64,000 nucleotides of DNA, from positions 23,478,007 through 23,542,006 of the forward strand of contig NC_083637.1 of NCBI RefSeq assembly GCF_963576545.1. The letters run 5' to 3'. The notes under the pieces were generated by a model. The model made no database searches. It was not told the DNA's origin and saw only the letters and a program-made list of their open reading frames with translations. This DNA is from Limanda limanda. Its lineage: Eukaryota; Chordata; Actinopteri; Pleuronectiformes; Pleuronectidae. This document shows, piece by piece, positions 35,333-48,911 of this stretch (position 1 is its first letter; each line of letters starts with the position of its first letter). The position numbers and the translations under genes are program-made.

Positions 35333-37265
35333 ATAGAAAGGGAAGTGAAACACACACACACACATACATACACGCTCCTGCACAGAAGAAGAGGCTATAC
35401 TTTTTTTCTCAAGGCTCAACAGTAACAGTAAAGGAAAATTTCACAAAACCTCTCCCGTGCACGGTTAAATTTGACAAACATCCCATAAGGTTTGAACATG
35501 ATTTTCTGTTGTCTCGTTTATGAATCTCTGTTTTTGCCTTTTCCCCCGATGATTCTCTGAATGTGTCCAATATTGTTCAGTTGTAGACTTATCCAATGTC
35601 TGTGTTTTTTTTTGGGAAGACGGGGAAGAACACCACTGTGTTGCTCAACTTCAAGTCCAGTGTTCACCACGACCTGACCTGACGAACCTCTTTCTAACTC
35701 TGACTTGACTCTGTATGTAGGTGGGTCCTCTTCATGTGACCTTGTCTGTAGTACTAACTATGTTGGTTTTCCTGTTTGTTCAGATAACGATGTTCTCCTC
35801 TCGAGTTCTCTTCCTCATCACCTCTCAGCCCAGACAGCACGGAAGTATGCAAATTGGCTATTGGTAAAACACTCACAGTCTACACTGACTCCAGATATGC
35901 ATACGGTGTAACTCATGATTTTGATGCCTGGCAAAATAGAAACGTCCTCTTTCAAACAACAGGCTGTCACAATTACATCTGACATGTACCTTCTTCTTTT
36001 TCATAAAATAAAAAACAGGCCATGACACACAGATTACGAAAAGGAAGTTTATTTTTGACTTTTCTATGAGCGGATTTAAACAGAAAAGTTATGTATATAA
36101 ACATCAGTGGATCTCTACAGTTAATAATTCTCACGTTAAAATGAGTTTAGAAATCAACGAAATTTGAAAGGACATCGTTTAAACTGATTGTGGTAGGCAT
36201 TCTTCACACCCTGCACGAGTAATAGGGTTATAGGGAATAAGCAATTAATGCTATATTTTTTACATGATACATTTTTAATAAGTCCTGTGCTTCTATTCCT
36301 TCATTCTGTGGACTTGGACAGATAGACTTTTTTTTCATGAATGTCACTTTCAGCTCTCTCTGAGGCTTCTACAACCCTAATCCCCCCCCCCCCCCCAACA
36401 CTTTTCCCCCCTACCCCCTGCTCTCCTCAGAAAGTGAGGAGGGGGCAGACGGAGAGGAGACGATCCGAATACCCACCGAGGATCATAGAAAGGGAAGTGA
36501 AACACACACACACACACATACATACACACTCCTGCACAGAAGCAGAGGCTATACTTACAGCACACACGCACACACCAGACCACACACAACTTTGGATAAG
36601 GTTGATGTAAATGTGGATGAGAAAACGAACCAGGTCTAATCTCTCACCTTATAAGATTCTCTTTGCATTGTTGTCCTCTCCACGTCCGTCAACAGACTTG
36701 TGTGATAATGATGATGTTGTGTAACCTGATTTCCTCCTACACCTTCCATTTTTCTTTGTATATGCTATTTATTCCACAATAACAGGAATGTATATTTTTC
36801 TTTGCACAAAAACAGCATCAGTTCCCTATTGTGTACTCATCGCCACGACAAGTGTTATAATATGGGAAATGTATTTAAGTGTGTATTAACAGCTATGTAC
36901 CACTGCAGATTGTCCAAAACATTTCCTTGTTCTCATATGAAAGAACAATGAAAGAACTGTGTTCAGGGAACAAGGAAATGTTTTCAGTGTTGAAAACATT
37001 TCAACAAAGGAAAATTGAAGACATTTCCTTCTTCAACAGCCAACAGGTAGAACAATGAAGACATTTCCTTGTTCAACAGCAAACAGGTAGAAAATTGATA
37101 TGCTGTTTTTATTCTTCTTTTTTCATAGGGAATAAGCAATTAATTAATATTTTTTACATGATACATTTTTAATAAGTCCTGTGCTTCTATTCCTTCATTC
37201 TGTGGACTTGGACAGTTAGACTCTTTTTTTTCATGAATGTCACTTTCAGCTCTCTCTGAGGCTTC
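35333..37265 (+). mobile_element. Insert of retroviral pol remnants inside the integrase
   Basis: This is a shorter version of 6075-8450. It includes protease-like (about 35405-35585) and RNase H-like (about 35700-35960) pieces. A fragment of the integrase tail lies at about 36600-36690. It also holds two copies of a 'gatcatagaaagggaagtga' (CA)n block (35333 and 36483) and two copies of the module with the 44-codon minus frame. It splits the Gmr1 integrase. All reading frames are broken. Confidence 0.6.
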
Positions 37266-37763
37266 TACAACCTGTGCAAAAGAACGAGACATGAAGTTAC
37301 TCCCCATGTCAGTTTGTATCACCTTTCCAAGGCCAAAAGAATATATGAAAGTAGTTGAGGCTTTCAGGACCAGCCTTAATAGAGCGTAAAGGAAATGCTG
37401 CAGGGTACTGAGTACTCTTACACATTACAGTTAACAAGTAAGTAATACCATTTTTAACTCTTTGGCAAAGGACCAAACACAATCTACAATCAAGTAATCA
37501 AATGGGTTCTCAACTGCTGTATTTGGGCACAAAGGAGCTGACTAGACCTTCTGATTGGGCTTTCCTGGTAGCTGACATGTATAACACAATTTACAATATT
37601 TTGAGATATCCTGCTTCAAGCGAGGCCAGAAGAAATTATGAAGCACACGATCCAATGTTTTCTTAACTCCTAAGTGACCCGCAATGACATCATGTGAAAT
37701 GCTCAACACCAACTTCCTGAATTTGAATGGGACCACGACTTGAGTCACCTCACCTATTAGCAC
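37265..37763 (-). pseudogene. Integrase N-terminal half of the Gmr1-like element
   Basis: The zinc-binding domain is clear: HDVIAGHLGVKKT, then CKLCYTCQ (HHCC type). A decayed core follows, up to QTDMGSNFMSRSF, where the insertion begins. Confidence 0.65.
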
Positions 37764-38049
37764 AGTGTCAACCAGCCCCTCAGTAGCACACCTTCCTGTA
37801 AGTAGTAACCATTTTCTATTTCTTGTACCTTGCTTACCGGAAAAACCATCTCAAACAAAGGTTGGAGTGTGGGATCTCCTGCCTGTTGTGCAATCAGCTC
37901 CTCCTTACTGATAGATGGCAAAGGGCAAGGATACAGTAGAGCCTGATCCTGAACTTTCTCAAGGCCTTTATGTTGGGAACACAGCGAGGAATCAGAGTTT
38001 GTAGAGTTCCTACTCTCTTGAGCTAGCCCTGCCCATTGCCCGAGTCACA

Positions 38050-38620
38050 ACACAAATAGTGAAAACGTTTGGGTTTTGTTTTGCACACTCATCCAGATCG
38101 CCACAGCATTTTGGTGACATTGACACTAGAAGTGGAGGCTCAACATCTTTCCCCACTCATGCTCCAGCCAAGTCATTTCCAAGGATAACATCAACCCCCT
38201 CTATAGGCAACGAGTTGCACACTCCCATGACCACTTTACCATTAACCAGGTCTGAAACCAGGCTAAGATGGTGCAATGGCACAGACAATGGAACTAAAGT
38301 AATTCCAATATTCGGAGCAGTTTCACCTGTTTCTGTAACCTATGAAAAAGGCAACAACCATTCCAAAATGAGACTCTGAGTTGCACCAGAATCTCGCAAG
38401 ATTATCAGGTCTCCCCTCACCGTCATCCTGAGATACAAATCCCTCCGTCTTGAAGGGAACATAAGCCTCCGCAACCGTATATGACCCTCCAGGAGATGTT
38501 TCAGAAACCACTTGACTCAACTTTCCTGACACAGAGGCCACAAGACCAGCAGACTTTACATACAACCCAGACCAACTTGTGGTGACCCTTTCCACTGACC
38601 CTTATTCTTACAAGAATGGG
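38050..38620 (-). pseudogene. Aspartic protease region of the Gmr1-like element
   Basis: In the correct minus frame the bases at 38393-38382 encode DSGA, followed by TQSLILEWLLPF, the usual retroelement protease active site. Neighbouring frames are broken. Confidence 0.55.
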
Positions 38621-38919
38621 AAACTTTACCTGGTTCAAATTTCCCATCTGTGCCTGGAACACTTGACATTTGTATGAGAAACCTGCTGATCCCCAACCAA
38701 TTTGTATAAATCAGACTTCACGTAGTTTCTCTGCATACCATTCACATTATACCTGTGCCGTCCTGAGCCACCTGCATAAATTAATCAACACATCCTCATC
38801 TGCTAAAACTGCTGCTGCTGAAACTGTATTGACCTTGCTCTCATTGACATACAATGCAATGTGGTGTGGAACTGAGTTTTTGAATTGTTCCAATACTATA
38901 GCATTACAAAAGTCCTCAT

Positions 38920-40660
38920 AAGCATCCGCATCAGAGGCAGAACACCAGCGTAAGAAATGTTCAGAAATCTAACGTGCATACTCTACACGAGTCTGTCTGT
39001 CACCTTTTCTCCATCTTTGAAACCTTTGTTTATATGAGTGTGGGACTAATTCATACGCTTTCAATACTGCAGCCTTTACCTTGGCATACTGCATGCCATC
39101 AACAGAACTAAGGGCAGAATATGCTTCCTGGGCCTTACCTGTGAACACAGACTGCAGCATAAAAGTTCTGTCAGCATCAGGCCAACCCCTGGCATCTCGA
39201 AAAAAAGAAAGAAATGTGTCTGGATCCTTTTCCTTAAACCTGGGATACAAATGCAAGTTACCAGCAACATCAAAACCACACGTGCGCACGTACACCTGAA
39301 CGCAATGTTCGCTTTATAAATCACAGTCCACCTAGAAACGTTCGTTTGTGGATCTGCCTCCAAATCCGCCCTCCATACGCCCACTTTCAACCATAAATGG
39401 TCAATGCAAAGCACGGCAAGAATATTAAATGATGCTGCTGACCAATGGGTTTTCAGCGTGAGTCTCTGACGGAGTCACCGCACCAAGCGATGTGAAGAGG
39501 AAGTGAAACTTTCTGACACTGACATCGAGGTGTTTGTTATCGAGGTGGAGGTGAAGAGCGACTTTATGGGACAGCAGTGATGTTACTCATAAAGAAAATA
39601 CACTGAAACTCTGCTGCTGCTGTGGATAACACACTGTGTGAGATCAGAGATCGCTGAACCCTCGCTTCCTCCTCGTTCTTCCATTCGCATGCACACATCG
39701 AGCAGATCTCCGCTCCACGGCAGTATTTATTTATTTAGAGCATCGGACCGATTACCTCACATCAGTCGATCCTCACCTCCTCTGGGATATTATTTTGAAA
39801 GTTTCTTAATTTCTTATAAGTAATCTCCAGTGCGCTCTGATGGCACAGTCCCGTTCACTGCAGTGATCTGATGATACACGCACAGTGTTCGAAGATATTA
39901 TTAAAACCTATTAATGACTCGGCTCCGTGACTCGGCTGTTAAATCAAATCTGAACCTAATTTGCTTTAAGTTGTTTTATATTTTTTTAATTAAAAGGTTT
40001 GTGTGGAGCAGATACGTCGCGCGAGAAAAACTGTTGGTTTTAATGTAAATGATGAATTGGATCAATAATCTGCTGCAGTTCACCACCTCACGCCACTTTC
40101 CCGTCTCCAAAACGTCCGTAAGAATTGGTCAGAGTTTGCATGGAAATACGCAAATTCTCCCGTAAAGTTTGTCTTTATAAATACCAACGTTGGCGTGAGA
40201 GGTGGCGTACACACGTTTCAGGCCCTGTTTTGTGCTAAGCAACGGTTAAAAATTAGACCCCAGAACCCAAGAGAGATTCACTAGCTTTCCCATCTCTCAC
40301 CAATTCCAGTTATAACAGCTCCAGCTTTAGCCTATCCCTTCCCAAAGCCACCTCTACGTCTGCCTCCCTTGCTTTTGTACCTGTTTTGTCCTCAGCTTTC
40401 CATCTTAGCCTTCTCCCTTTCCAACTGCATAAACTGGTCAAAAGACAATTGCTCAAGTACCCCTGGGACCTTTATATCAAAATCCTCACTTTTGTCAGGT
40501 TCCAACATACCCTCTAAAACTGCTAACCCCTCAACAATAGCCCTCAATTACGATTTTCTGATCAAGTATTTGATCAGGCTGTTTCAGCCTAACTGCAAAG
40601 CTAAGTCAACAAAATCTCTCTTTGCAAAATGAGACAATGTGCCACGTACTGGTCGCTGCA
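38920..40660 (-). pseudogene. Gag region of the Gmr1-like element, copy B
   Basis: The central gag is at 39295-38920 (FKEKDPDTFLSFF, QRFQRWRKGDRQTRVEYAR), with a small deletion relative to copy A and a stop after YAR. The N-terminal charged segment is at about 40660-40256. Between them lies the same non-coding insertion as in copy A, here with an extra piece at 39285-39395. Confidence 0.65.
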
Positions 40661-40857
40661 AGAATTCCGCAAACAACGGATTTCTATGCTCTGTTGACAT
40701 AATGTACACTAATTTTAGACACTTCACACCCAAAATTCTACGTTTAAATCAATTTTGACCAAAAACCTGGTGCAACTCACAGTGCAAAACCATAAAGAGG
40801 ATGGACAAAGAATGGGGCTTCCCCCCTAACCTGCCATCCCAAATCGAATCAGCTTAA

Positions 40858-41150
40858 GAGGCGGGGAAAGGCGGTGGACTAGTGGCAGAAACTTGGACTA
40901 TGGGCAGAAAAGGTCTCTGGTTCGACTCCACGGAAAAACAACAAAAAGACGAACCTGGATTGATCTGTCCAAGAGGATTCTCCCTACCCTGTCTAGTGCC
41001 CCTGAGCAAGGCACCCTAACATCTGCTCCCCGCAGGCTGCCCACTGCTCTGTGTGTCTGGCACCAGATGGGTTAAAAGCAGAGGTTAAATTTCCCCTTGC
41101 ATGAGTGTGTCTATGTCTATGCATGTGTGTGTGGGATAAATAAAATGTAT
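40858..41150 (+). mobile_element. tRNA-derived SINE with CTTAA duplication
   Basis: It has a Pol III B-box-like 'ggttcgactcc' and the body word 'cccctgagcaaggcac', common in fish V-SINE-like elements, with an A-rich tail (aaataaaat). The flanks are cttaa (40853-40857 and 41151-41155). Copy A reads straight through this site at 10350-10360, so the insertion is younger than the duplication. Confidence 0.75.
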
Positions 41151-41562
41151 CTTAACCCGCTACTTCATATGTGTACTGGTGATGGGTACTTATGCACCGG
41201 AAACCCGCTTGCATTGGGGAAGGCTAAGAGCTCTCAAAAACAACAAACTCAACAATCCCTCCTTATGAGGAACTGCTGCTACAGCCTACTTGGGGGAGCT
41301 AAATGAATGATCCAGCCAGAATGAAAGGACTGTCCAGCCACCACCCTCTTACAATAAAACGCTGTATGAGAACATGCACCCTGTTGAAAATACAAACAAC
41401 CCACATCAGGTAACAAAAAGTAGGGTGTTCTCACTCTCACCCCTAATTAACCCCTAAACGATAGCAGGAAAGCAATTATCCACTCACAACAAAGCTACAA
41501 TGAGCCCCTCAAACAAATCTTACCTAGACACACCGATCACAACTTCCAGGGTTTTACACAAA

Positions 41563-41576
41563 CGGACGAGCCCCCA
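41563..41576 (-). other. tRNA-Pro primer-binding site
   Basis: The minus strand reads TGGGGGCTCGTCCG two bases inside the LTR end, the complement of the proline tRNA 3' end used by many retroviruses and gypsy elements. Confidence 0.75.
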
Positions 41577-41578
41577 TT

Positions 41579-41935
41579 TGTTATGGACAGCTCGTTTTAG
41601 GCCACAACAATCAAGTGAAGTCTACACAGAGTTTAAATCATCGCAACATCGTTTTAATATTATCAACAGAATAACCAAAAATGTATTATGTTAGGTCAGT
41701 TGTCAGTATGTGGTGGAGGTGTTGAATGTAGTGGAAGCCATGTGTATGTAGCAGGTGTTGGATGGCAGAGAGCAAAAATACAAACAAAGAGGAGGAGCTT
41801 GGTTGTCCAGGGAGAGAGAGCAAGATCAATTGGCTGCAACCTCTCCGTTATATTTGGCTCAGTTCATTCGCAGTCAAGAGTAGGCGGAGCATAGAAGCAA
41901 CAAGGAAGTCAGGTCAAAAATAGCACAGACACACA
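41579..41935 (-). repeat. 5' LTR of the Gmr1-like element, outer end missing
   Basis: It matches 33106-33470 on the minus strand up to about 'gcacagacacacaggc', after which the two diverge. Copy A is truncated at the same place, so the loss predates the duplication. Confidence 0.65.
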
Positions 41936-43176
41936 GGCAAAAGCCCTTAGTCAATATATTTTATGATTCTTCAATCATTCGCAGGTCAACATACAGTACT
42001 GGAGACCTTTTGGTTTTGACAGGTTTGCACATTCCATTGTATTAACATCCTTGTGTCAACAACTGGGACAGACTGTTGTAGTGGATGAACATATTCAATA
42101 AGGGTCGAAGGTCCTACATCATTTAACAGCATCTCACTGTTTTCATGTTCAGGCTTTTACAGTCAGTTTGAGGGAACAAATAATTTTTGCATCAGTTTCT
42201 GAAAATTGTTAGGTTGACGTATATTTCAACTAGAATGGTGATCATTAGAGCATTTAATGGATAATTCCACTGATAAATGTCTAACTACTGTTTTGACTGT
42301 TTTCTGTGCACTTAGTTGGTTCCAACCTCAAAGTTCATGCCCTAACTTGGTTATTCCCCCTCCTGTTGATCTTTATCTGTGCATCTGTGTGCTGGGTTTG
42401 ATTCCTCTCTTGTTGTTGCACTCTGGGCCATGTTGCTGACTGTGTTACCCTCTGCAGAGGTAATAATTAAACCTCTAAGACAACTCTGGTCTGAGAAACT
42501 CATTATTTCAAATCTCGAGCTACATTTCCGATACAAGCACATACAGTGCTGTGAAAAAGTATTTGCCCCCTTCCTGATTTTTTTGGCATATTTGTCAAAC
42601 TTAAATGATTCAGATCATCAAACAAATTTGAATATAAGACAAAGATAACCCGAGTAAATACAAAATGCAGGTTTTAAATGATGATTCATGTATTAAGGGA
42701 AAAAAGCTATCCAAACCTACTTGGCCCTATATGAAAAAGTAATTTTTGTAGACCTGTTTAAAGAACTGTGTGTGACCTGAAAACTTTAAGACCTTTTTAT
42801 CACTTATTTATTCTCCAAAGAACTGAATTTATTTCTGCTCGATCTCCAACGGAAACATGGAAATCATGTATTCCTGTTTCAAACTGCGCCTACAGAACCA
42901 ATCTGAACTGTCTCAGACAAACAGGATACTACCCCTAAACTTTCTGACAATCTAATTCTATTTTGATATACATGTGTCATCAACTTTCTTTGTGGGGTTT
43001 GAATTTTCTCCTTGTGTCTCTGTCGGTTTTACTTTGGCTTCAACCTCGCTGCAACTCTCAAAGGAGAAACAGCTGAGCTGAAATAAGGATGGATGGTAAA
43101 TGTACGATTGTGAAGCTTCACTGTGACTCAAACATTGTTGGACATAAAGACACTCAAACACACAAAATATAAACTT
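41936..43176. other. slc26a11 3' flank, copy B
   Basis: This is non-coding. It contains the Tc1/mariner-like fragment (42540-42780) and the empty sites of the solo LTR (about 42145) and foldback element (42440-42446) found in copy A. Confidence 0.5.
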
Positions 43177-43182
43177 TTTATT
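43177..43182 (-). terminator. Candidate poly(A) signal of slc26a11
   Basis: AATAAA on the minus strand, about 480 bases after the stop codon, conserved in copy A. It is a candidate only. Confidence 0.35.
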
Positions 43183-43657
43183 CACTAACAATCCTTGAAA
43201 AAGTACATTTATATTTTATATTATATTATCATTGTAAAATTTATAAAATTGGGATACTGTAAATTCAGATTTGGTCTCTGGCAGCTCTCAGAGGGAGTGC
43301 TCTGTTAATAAAAAATACAGATTTCTGAAATATAAAACTCTTTGAAACATATTATAAGACGTCTGTTTGCATGTTTCTGAGCACAGGTAACTTAGTGTTG
43401 AAATGTTGAAGATTGCACAATCATCTCCAGAGTCAGGGTTTGCAGATACAAAGTGCAAGGAAGTGCAACAAGATCTAATGAAGGGGAAAAGGGTGACATC
43501 TCTGGACACTGGATAACTGACTGACAGTAAATGGAGGTAGTTTGTCACTTTTTGACATAATCACATATCAGAAAGTTCACCAATCGATATTGGTGCAACA
43601 CTGCAACTGTCCACTATCAAACATGTTCACCCCTGACTGTGATTGGACAGTACTGTG

Positions 43658-46600
43658 TCAGTCCTCCAGGAGGCGTCCTGGCTCCACTCGCAGCAACGCC
43701 GCCTCCACACTGTCCGTGTACCTGAGGCCTTCCAGATCAGCCGCTAAGAGAACCTCCAGAACAGAGAGCTGAGGGAGGCATTGAGAAAGACACAATAACT
43801 CTATATCTAGTTTTCTGTGCCTTTTATAAAAACTGAACTCTGGCCCAAAATAATAATCTCACCTGTAATCTGGAAAAGATCAGTTGCACGTCTCGTTGTT
43901 TGAACTGTCTCAGCACGTCCCTGAGCTCGCTGACCACCGTGTAATCTATGATGCTGACGTGATGGCAGTCCAGGACCACTGAGCGCGGAGGAGATGCTGA
44001 GGGAGACGATAAGAAGAGAGAGAAGAGTGGGTAAATGACAGGAAAGAGAGGAGGTGATTTGAAGTGTCTGATACACAAAACCTCACCTTTCAGAGCGTGG
44101 GTGTGTATAATGTGGCTGAGATACTCTGTGGCGGGAAAACTTAGTCCACTGCTCAACTCCATCACTAGTGCACCGTGATCAGACACCTGCACGCAATACA
44201 CACACACTGTTATCACAAACATGGCTATACATGGACTTTATTACAGCCTATAGAGGCTGTGGTTAATGGAGAAATTGGTTGGGGAGAGGAGAGTAGCTCT
44301 GACACTTCTGCGACTGATGTGACTGATGATTCAAATGTCCCTGAGTCTCTAATCATCTTTTAGACAGATAATCATATTTCTCTGAAATATCTTCATGTGA
44401 CCGTAAAGTAAAGGAGAGGATTAGGGTTAAAACATGATATAAAAATAATATAAAATGTACTTTTATACAGCAATATCAATCCTTATTGGGAAAATGATCA
44501 ACATAGAAACATTCAAACTGTAGAAGCTAAAGTTCGGTAAATGGGATATTGCATTTAATCAGTCCTGATTGGTAATTTGGAAAATAACTCACATTACCAT
44601 AGATATTAAAAAAATAAATAACAACCTTGGGATAAAACTTAATATAAAAATCTTGTCAGCATTTACTGTCCTCTCATGACAAATATCATTACAGCTCCAA
44701 ACCTTCCATTAACCAACACAGTGGATTCAGTGACTTTTTTTCCCACAGCGGTTAAGAATGAAGTTTAAACGTCATTACCTAAGGTAAGGTTACATTGATT
44801 AAGTCTGAGAAGTAGATGATGGGAGACTTTGGGGGGGGGGGGGGTTATAAATAATCACAGCAGGAAAATGATTGATTTTACTGTGTAGAAGTTTGTTTGG
44901 AGCTCTTGTTGGTTAAAGTTCCAGTTCAGACCTGTTCCTGCCTTAAATACAGTTCAGACCTGGTGTTGATCGGATCTCACTTCACTGCTTTAATGCAAAT
45001 AACCACGCATGTCATTTGGGCTAAGAAATACCAAATTATGTTGTTTTTATCGAGTCTGAGTTTAGAGTGTGTTTGATAACAATGTTGGTGTGTGTGTCGG
45101 CACGACCAAGTGAGCGAGAGAGAGAGGTAGACAGAAGACAGGAGGGGCTGAGTGAATCTTGAGCAGCTGCTGCGTAGAGAGTTTTGACCAATTTAAGAAA
45201 AGCATCAGTGTTGGGCAGTGTTGATAATGTGGCCACATACAAATCAATGTAAAATCACATTTCATTCATTGAATAACAATAGCAGGTCAGAAACCTAAGT
45301 TAAGTACGCGGTCCTTCATGTTTGGGCCAGGAGTCGGCCAAAGGGCTCAAAGGCAGATCCAGAGCTTCAGGAGCCTACACATCTTTTGTTAACTGTACTT
45401 ATATCCAGTGAAGAGGTTTCATTAGCAAATTACTCTCTCTTTTGCCTTTTGAGACAATAGCTCCAAAGTTGTGGAACACCCGAACTACATCAAGGTTTGC
45501 TGATTATGTGGAATCATTTAAAAACCACAAAAAGGTTTAAAAAGGCGTTCAGGTCACTTAAGTTTACAAGATCTGTCTCTGTATGCACGCTACTGGACAC
45601 TATATTGTTGTTTTGTATTGTGTGTGTTTGTCTTCTGTTTTTACGTTTTGTACGGTGTAACTGTTTTTTACTTTCTGGGCCCTGCAAAGCACTTAATAAC
45701 TCTTGTATGTGAAAAGTGCTTTGTTACTTACTTTACAGAAAACAGTGAGCAAGTTAGTGAGCTGCCTTTGAAAGGATTAATGTGTTTCACGGTAGAAGCG
45801 TCATGCACTTACTCACACACGTTCCTGTAAAGAATATTACTGCACCTTTATCTGGGGTCTGGCCGTGTTGTACAGCAGCAGGACTCCAGATACAGCCACA
45901 CCTCCGATAATACCGTACTGCACCTGCCAGAAGCTCAACAGGAACGTCACAACAAAAGGCAGCAGGTCCAGCTCTGTGGAGGTCGCACAAGCACACAGAC
46001 TTCAAATAAACAGACAAATCCAAGGAGGGACAAAATTGAGGTAACACCTACTGCGTATCCTCCACATCTTAAGCACGACGTGGTAATCCACCATGGGAGC
46101 AACCGCACAGATGATCACAGCAGCCAGAGAAGCTTTGGGGATGTAGTAGAAGGCCGGCATGAGGAACGCCAGAGAGAGCAAAATGATCACACCTGCAAGT
46201 ACCACAGAGGGAAGGTCACATTTACAGGAATTTCTCATTTTCAATCTTATTAAACACACAAACTTAGGAAAAATAAGTCACATGAATACATTCAGTAAAA
46301 CAGACTGCTTTAATGATAATTATTTATAATGGAAGGAATGGGCATTGTCTTTGTGGCAAGAAGAGGTTGGTGTTGAGAGAGAAAACCGAGTTAAGACATC
46401 AGGAACTATGTGATGTTTAATGGACCCAGAAAAGCAAAAATGTAAAAGTAAGGCAAGACAAGGTTGTGGCATCTAAAGGAACAGCACTCAATGTGATGCT
46501 GTGTTTTAGAGAAATCCTTCTCTTCTGTGATGAGCATACTAAATTTGCTGTTTAATTGGTTGAAAAACAGCCAAACCAATATGAATCTTTTATGGCAGTG

Positions 46601-48863
46601 TATAATAAAAAAAAAGCTTAATGTTTCTCTGCTAAAGTCAGTGCCTGCTGTTTTATTTAATCTCTGACCTTCATGACAACAATTAACAGAGGAGACAGAG
46701 AAGGGAGAAGGAGTCCATTAGTGACTCAGTAGTCATTAGTGGAGTAGTACATGATGGTTTAGTACTCACAGGTCAGACCACAGGCTGTGAAGTTCTGTGA
46801 TTGTATCTTTTCTACAGTTTGAATGTTTCTATGTTGATCATTTCTGCCCATGGACAGACAGGTGGATAGATAGATAGACCCCCGTCAATGTACCCCAAAC
46901 CCCTGTGGTTGTTCTGGCTACAGTAAGTGTCTCCAGGACCATATCTTATCATGATCTCACAAACACACACACACACACAAAACAATACCCGCCCTGCTTT
47001 ACTGGCTTGAAAAGAAACAGGGGAGAGGTTTGGGAGAAAATGTGATATCACAGATAACCACAAGAGGGTGGAAGAGAGTTTAAGTGAGTGTTGACTCACC
47101 AGTGATGATCCCTCCAGCAGGAGTACACACACCAGTCTGGGAGTTCACTGCTGTCCTGGAGGTGAAGAGAAAAATATGAAACTGTATACGTGATAGCGCT
47201 CTCTCTCTCTCTCTCTCTCACACGCACACACACAAACTCACACACACACACACATAAACACACACAAACTCACACACACGTTCTCATACACAGACAAACA
47301 CACACACCTCCCAAAGCTGCCAGTGACAGGGTACGCTGACACAAAGGAGCCCATGATGTTGGTCACACCAATTGCCAGCAGCTCCTGGTTGGCATCAATC
47401 CTGTAGTCGTTCTGACTGGCTGAGGACAAACAGGAAGCTCAAATCAGCCGACAGTTTGTTCAAACACTTGTTCTTCAGCTGCCTGAAGTCTAGTGCGAGT
47501 ACAATGTGTAGAAAAGTGCTGTAATAATAATTCAATTCATTTTGATTCATTTTGTCATGTTGACAGAGCGGAAAAATATGCAGCATGCTACAATGCTACA
47601 ATGCTAACCCGCTGACGTTCAGCAATTCTCCTGAATCATTATTAGATACATTTGTTGTTCATATTCCAAAACTTAAAAAAAGGTTTTGAAAGCTTGAAAT
47701 CAAATAAAAAGGAATTTAAATTGTCAGAGTAAAGTCTGACATAATTTTTCACAAAAGAAATTAAAATCTCTTCAAAGAGTATTTTGTATTTTAAGTATTC
47801 ATTCTTTTAAAGTGCAGAATTCTCAGTTTGTTTTCCAGGTTTAAAACCCTGTCAATGCTGCTCTGAAGATGTTGGTTCTGAAACTTTAGTTTTGAAAGGG
47901 TGCACGTTATGTAGCAGGTCATTTCAGAGTGGGAAACACTGAAAAAGAGTGATGCAGCTCTGAAGAAGGAAAACTTGTATCCTTGTATAATTATTTCCAT
48001 CCAATCGAAACATTATGCAAGGATTCAAAACTTAGTTTCAATCATGCAAAACAAAACAAAAAAAGCAGATTTCAACCTTTCAACCATAGATTTTCAATCG
48101 GTCTTTCCCGTAAATCATTGGATCTACACTGAAAACACGACTTACCAAAAGCTTTGGCAATAGCGATGCTCTCCAACAGACCCATGAGGGGAATCACAGC
48201 GAGCCCTCCTCCAAAATCCTGCACCAAAATAAACAAAATTAAAAAATGGCTGCTCAGCTGTATTTCTTGAAAACTTGAAAGAATATGGGAAGTGAAAGTT
48301 GAAAAAATAAGCTGTTTACCTCTACGATCTCTCCAAAGGAGACGACAGTGCCGTTGGCTGTAGTGTCTGAGGTGGGTGGGGGCCTGAATGGCGGGAGCCC
48401 CTGGGAGGTTTTCCCAGTGATTGTGAACACGTGATAACCGTAAGCATCCCACGAAAAGGCTATGAAGGAGGCAGCCACAACCACCAGAGCGTTACGCACT
48501 GAGGGAGACCGATAAGGAGGAGGACAAACAGAAGGCAAAGTGGACTGATTCATATGTTATCCTGTGTTAAAGTGAAACATCACACAAACACACACTCATG
48601 CAGGCCCTCACTTGTAGCAACAGCCCACACTATTTTCCTGGAGAGTCTGGCATAGCGGGGCACGTCGCCAGAGCCCAAATCCGTCTTCATAAACATCAAC
48701 ATGACCAGCAGTGTGAGACATAGCAGACCCAGGACCACGTCTCCGATCCTGGCCTCTGGGATCTTTGAGAAGGTGTAGTAAACCTCCAGGTAGAACTGGT
48801 GGGGAACGCCCTGCAGCCCCAGAATATTCTAACAGAAACAACAGCAACACTATTTTAATGACA

Positions 48864-48911
<48 letters not shown>

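Larger units (their letters stand above)
33106..41935 (-). mobile_element. Gmr1-like gypsy LTR retrotransposon, integrase upstream of RT
   Basis: Read on the minus strand: 5' LTR (41935-41579, outer end truncated), tRNA-Pro primer site (41576-41563), gag (about 40660-40256 and 39295-38920), protease with DSGA at 38393-38382, integrase zinc domain and part of the core (37763-37265), integrase C-terminal part (35300-35080), RT (34850-33918), RNase H (33917-33561), purine tract (33527-33517), 3' LTR (33516-33106). Integrase before RT is the Ty1/copia-like order. Among gypsy elements it marks the Gmr1 group first described from cod. Stops, frameshifts and three insertions make it inactive. Confidence 0.8.
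32441..47925. repeat. Segmental duplication, copy B
   Basis: This is the partner of 5374-17490. It keeps the working signal-peptide exon, the fuller Gmr1-like element and the complete slc26a11 3' half, so it is closer to the original arrangement. A SINE at 40858-41150 was added after the duplication. Confidence 0.8.
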
